Source of the DNA: Ilumatobacteraceae bacterium
GTDB taxonomy: Bacteria > Actinomycetota > Acidimicrobiia > Acidimicrobiales > Ilumatobacteraceae
Length of the DNA stretch: 6,194 nt
Reading direction: 5' to 3'
Assembly: GCA_023253435.1 (NCBI GenBank)
Contig: JALRGJ010000070.1
Location: forward strand, 1 to 6,194
Shown here: positions 5,023-6,194 of the stretch, piece after piece
Layout: the number at the start of each line of letters is the position of its first letter
Numbering within the stretch: the first letter of the stretch is position 1
Program-made: the position numbers and the translations under genes
The notes under the pieces: model-generated
The model's database searches: none
What the model was told of the DNA's origin: nothing
What the model saw: only the letters and a program-made list of their open reading frames with translations

Positions 5023-6149
5023 ATGTATTGCCTGAAAACACGAGGGCTCAAACCACACACGATTTCATAGCCAATTGTTCCAAGTGCATCGGCCCAGTCG
5101 TCTGCAGTCACGCTGTGCTCCCCTTGCTTGCCAATGAGCACCACTTCATCACCAATTGTGATGGAAGTATCACTTCCACAATCAATCAGAATTTGGTCCA
5201 TAGTGACTCGCCCAGCAAACGAACAATGATGGCCATTGATAAGAACAGGGACACTGGTATCTGCAAGAGCGCGAGGAACACCGTCGGCATAACCAATAGG
5301 CACAGTTGCAATCAGCGAACCTTTTTGCAATGGTTTGATCAAGCCATACGACACGCCTTCGCCAGCTTCCACCCAACGCACTGCCGATACTCGTGCTCTG
5401 AGAGTAAGTGCGGGGATGAGTGCGCTGCACTCATCTTTTACACCATGACCAGGCAAGAGGCCGTACATGGCAATTCCGAGTCGAACCATTGAAAAGTGAG
5501 CCTCAGGGTTTACTAGTGCTGCTGCACTATTGGCAGCATGAATGAGTGCGGGTGTGATGCCCATGTTGCGAAGATCTTCGACTACAGAATTAAAAAGCAA
5601 TAACTGTTGAGCATTTGCTGAGTGATCAGGCTGATCCGCCACTGCAAAATGGGTGTACACGCCTTCTAGTTCAAGATTTTCAGATTCAGATATGTACCGA
5701 GCAAGCGACAACGCTTCACGAGGGGTGGCTCCCACTCTGTGCATCCCGGTATCTACCTTCATATGCACATTCAGTACACGTTGTTGCTGTGCTGCAGCCG
5801 ATGCCAATGATGCAACAGACATAGTTGTGGCAACCGTAGGGGTCAGCATGTATCCCACAATCAATTCAGATAATTCTGGTGGTTGTTCACTCAGCAACAG
5901 GATGGGTGCTGTAATTCCTGCCCTGCGTAATGCCACTCCTTCATCAACGATGGCAACACATAAACCCGTGGCACCTGCAGCTAAGGCAGCTTGAGCAACT
6001 TCTACCGCACCGTGACCGTATCCGTTTGCTTTCACTACTGCCCATACATCGGCCGGCGCTACACGTTCTTTGATGATCGCAACGTTGTGTTGAATCAGAC
6101 CGGTGTGCACGCCAATACGCACCCATCGTGAAGAGAAATCAGTGGACAT
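5019..6149 (-). CDS. alr: Alanine racemase, PLP-dependent
   Basis: A 376-residue fold-type III PLP enzyme of normal length that interconverts L- and D-alanine, supplying D-Ala for peptidoglycan. The N-terminal TIM barrel has VWAVVKANGYGHGA (35-48) with the PLP Schiff-base Lys40, KVDTGMHRVG (131-140) with Arg137, GVYTHFAVAD (163-172) and MVRLGIAMYG (221-230) with Arg225, which contacts the PLP pyridine nitrogen in homologues. The C-terminal beta domain has GVSYGL (265-270) with the catalytic Tyr268, PIGYADGVPR (284-293), AGRVTMDQ (312-319) and the terminal IGYEIVCGLSPRV (359-371). The ATG at 6149 is fixed by AGGTGA six bases upstream. Its start lies within the 3' end of another reading frame, and its stop overlaps tsaE by four bases, so it is an internal operon gene here. 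Confidence 0.97.
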   Translation of the reverse strand: MSTDFSSRWVRIGVHTGLIQHNVAIIKERVAPADVWAVVKANGYGHGAVEVAQAALAAGATGLCVAIVDEGVALRRAGITAPILLLSEQPPELSELIVGYMLTPTVATTMSVASLASAAAQQQRVLNVHMKVDTGMHRVGATPREALSLARYISESENLELEGVYTHFAVADQPDHSANAQQLLLFNSVVEDLRNMGITPALIHAANSAAALVNPEAHFSMVRLGIAMYGLLPGHGVKDECSALIPALTLRARVSAVRWVEAGEGVSYGLIKPLQKGSLIATVPIGYADGVPRALADTSVPVLINGHHCSFAGRVTMDQILIDCGSDTSITIGDEVVLIGKQGEHSVTADDWADALGTIGYEIVCGLSPRVFRQYI

Positions 6150-6194
6150 GTGCTGTCACCTCGCTCAACACTTCAGAAATAAGTGCAACGACAT
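6139..6194 (-). CDS. 3' end of an unidentified upstream gene (partial)
   Basis: One minus-strand frame is open from the window edge for 17 codons and ends with TGA at 6141-6139, overlapping the alr start by 11 bases. It reads VVALISEVLSEVTAHVH, an amphipathic helix-like tail. The other two frames stop within the first 30 bases. The tight spacing of the operon suggests this is the true end of the preceding gene. In actinobacteria alr is often preceded by nnrD (NAD(P)HX dehydratase/epimerase) or acpS, and a short helical tail would suit NnrD. With only 17 residues the identity is a guess from context, so no symbol is given. Confidence 0.4.
   Translation of the reverse strand, partial: VVALISEVLSEVTAHVH
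6156..6161 (-). promoter_or_regulatory. Ribosome binding site of alr
   Basis: AGGTGA (6161-6156 on the minus strand) lies six bases before the alr ATG. It is one of the better Shine-Dalgarno matches in the window, and it confirms the ATG at 6149 as the start. Confidence 0.75.

Noticed and set aside
4947..5492. A 181-codon plus-strand open frame opposite tsaE and alr
   Set aside because: It is antisense to conserved catalytic regions of alr and the start of tsaE, is rich in Cys, His and Ser, and has no family resemblance.
1..6194. CRISPR array, tRNA or rRNA gene, insertion sequence, prophage or defence genes
   Set aside because: No regularly spaced repeats, tRNA-like cloverleaf, transposase-like frame or terminal inverted repeats were seen. 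Conserved housekeeping genes fill everything except 431-560, and that gap is accounted for by the promoter and operators.

Overview
The window is a compact bacterial chromosomal segment, and every supported gene is on the minus strand. It most likely comes from an actinobacterium (Actinomycetota). The evidence is the gene order alr-tsaE-tsaB-rimI-tsaD leading into groES-groEL, the protein sequence character (GroES with a YSKYGGTEV segment, a RimI with an Arg-rich MRRRHLRRVL start), and HrcA/CIRCE-type control of groES. The base composition is close to half G+C, well below typical Streptomyces or Mycobacterium, so a mid-GC lineage such as planktonic Acidimicrobiia is possible; that finer placement is inference.

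In transcription order (high to low coordinate): 6194-6139 is the extreme 3' end of an unidentified upstream gene. 6149-5019 is alr (alanine racemase, D-Ala for peptidoglycan). 5022-4531 is tsaE, 4534-3830 tsaB, 3833-3303 rimI and 3306-2281 tsaD. These carry three of the four proteins of bacterial tRNA t6A37 synthesis plus the ribosomal-protein N-acetyltransferase usually found with them; the fourth, TsaC/Sua5, is not in the window. 2284-1136 is a DusB-type tRNA dihydrouridine synthase and 1130-561 a Maf-family nucleotide pyrophosphatase. Five successive junctions from alr to dus are exact 4-base stop/start overlaps (ATGA or GTGA), so this reads as one translationally coupled operon for tRNA modification and housekeeping.

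A 130-base intergenic region (431-560) holds the only clear regulatory module. It contains a sigma70-like promoter (TTGCCA, 18 bases, TATCAT) and two CIRCE operators: a near-perfect one starting at the last base of the -10 box, and a weaker one over the -35 box that reaches back into the maf stop codon. The predicted transcript would begin with a stem-loop formed inside the first CIRCE, then a second GC-rich hairpin, then a strong Shine-Dalgarno site before groES (430-137). groEL follows after 7 bases and is cut by the window edge (129-1).

No mobile element, CRISPR array, tRNA or rRNA gene was found, and I see no unknown multi-gene system. The most distinctive point is the architecture of the dual-CIRCE groES promoter.
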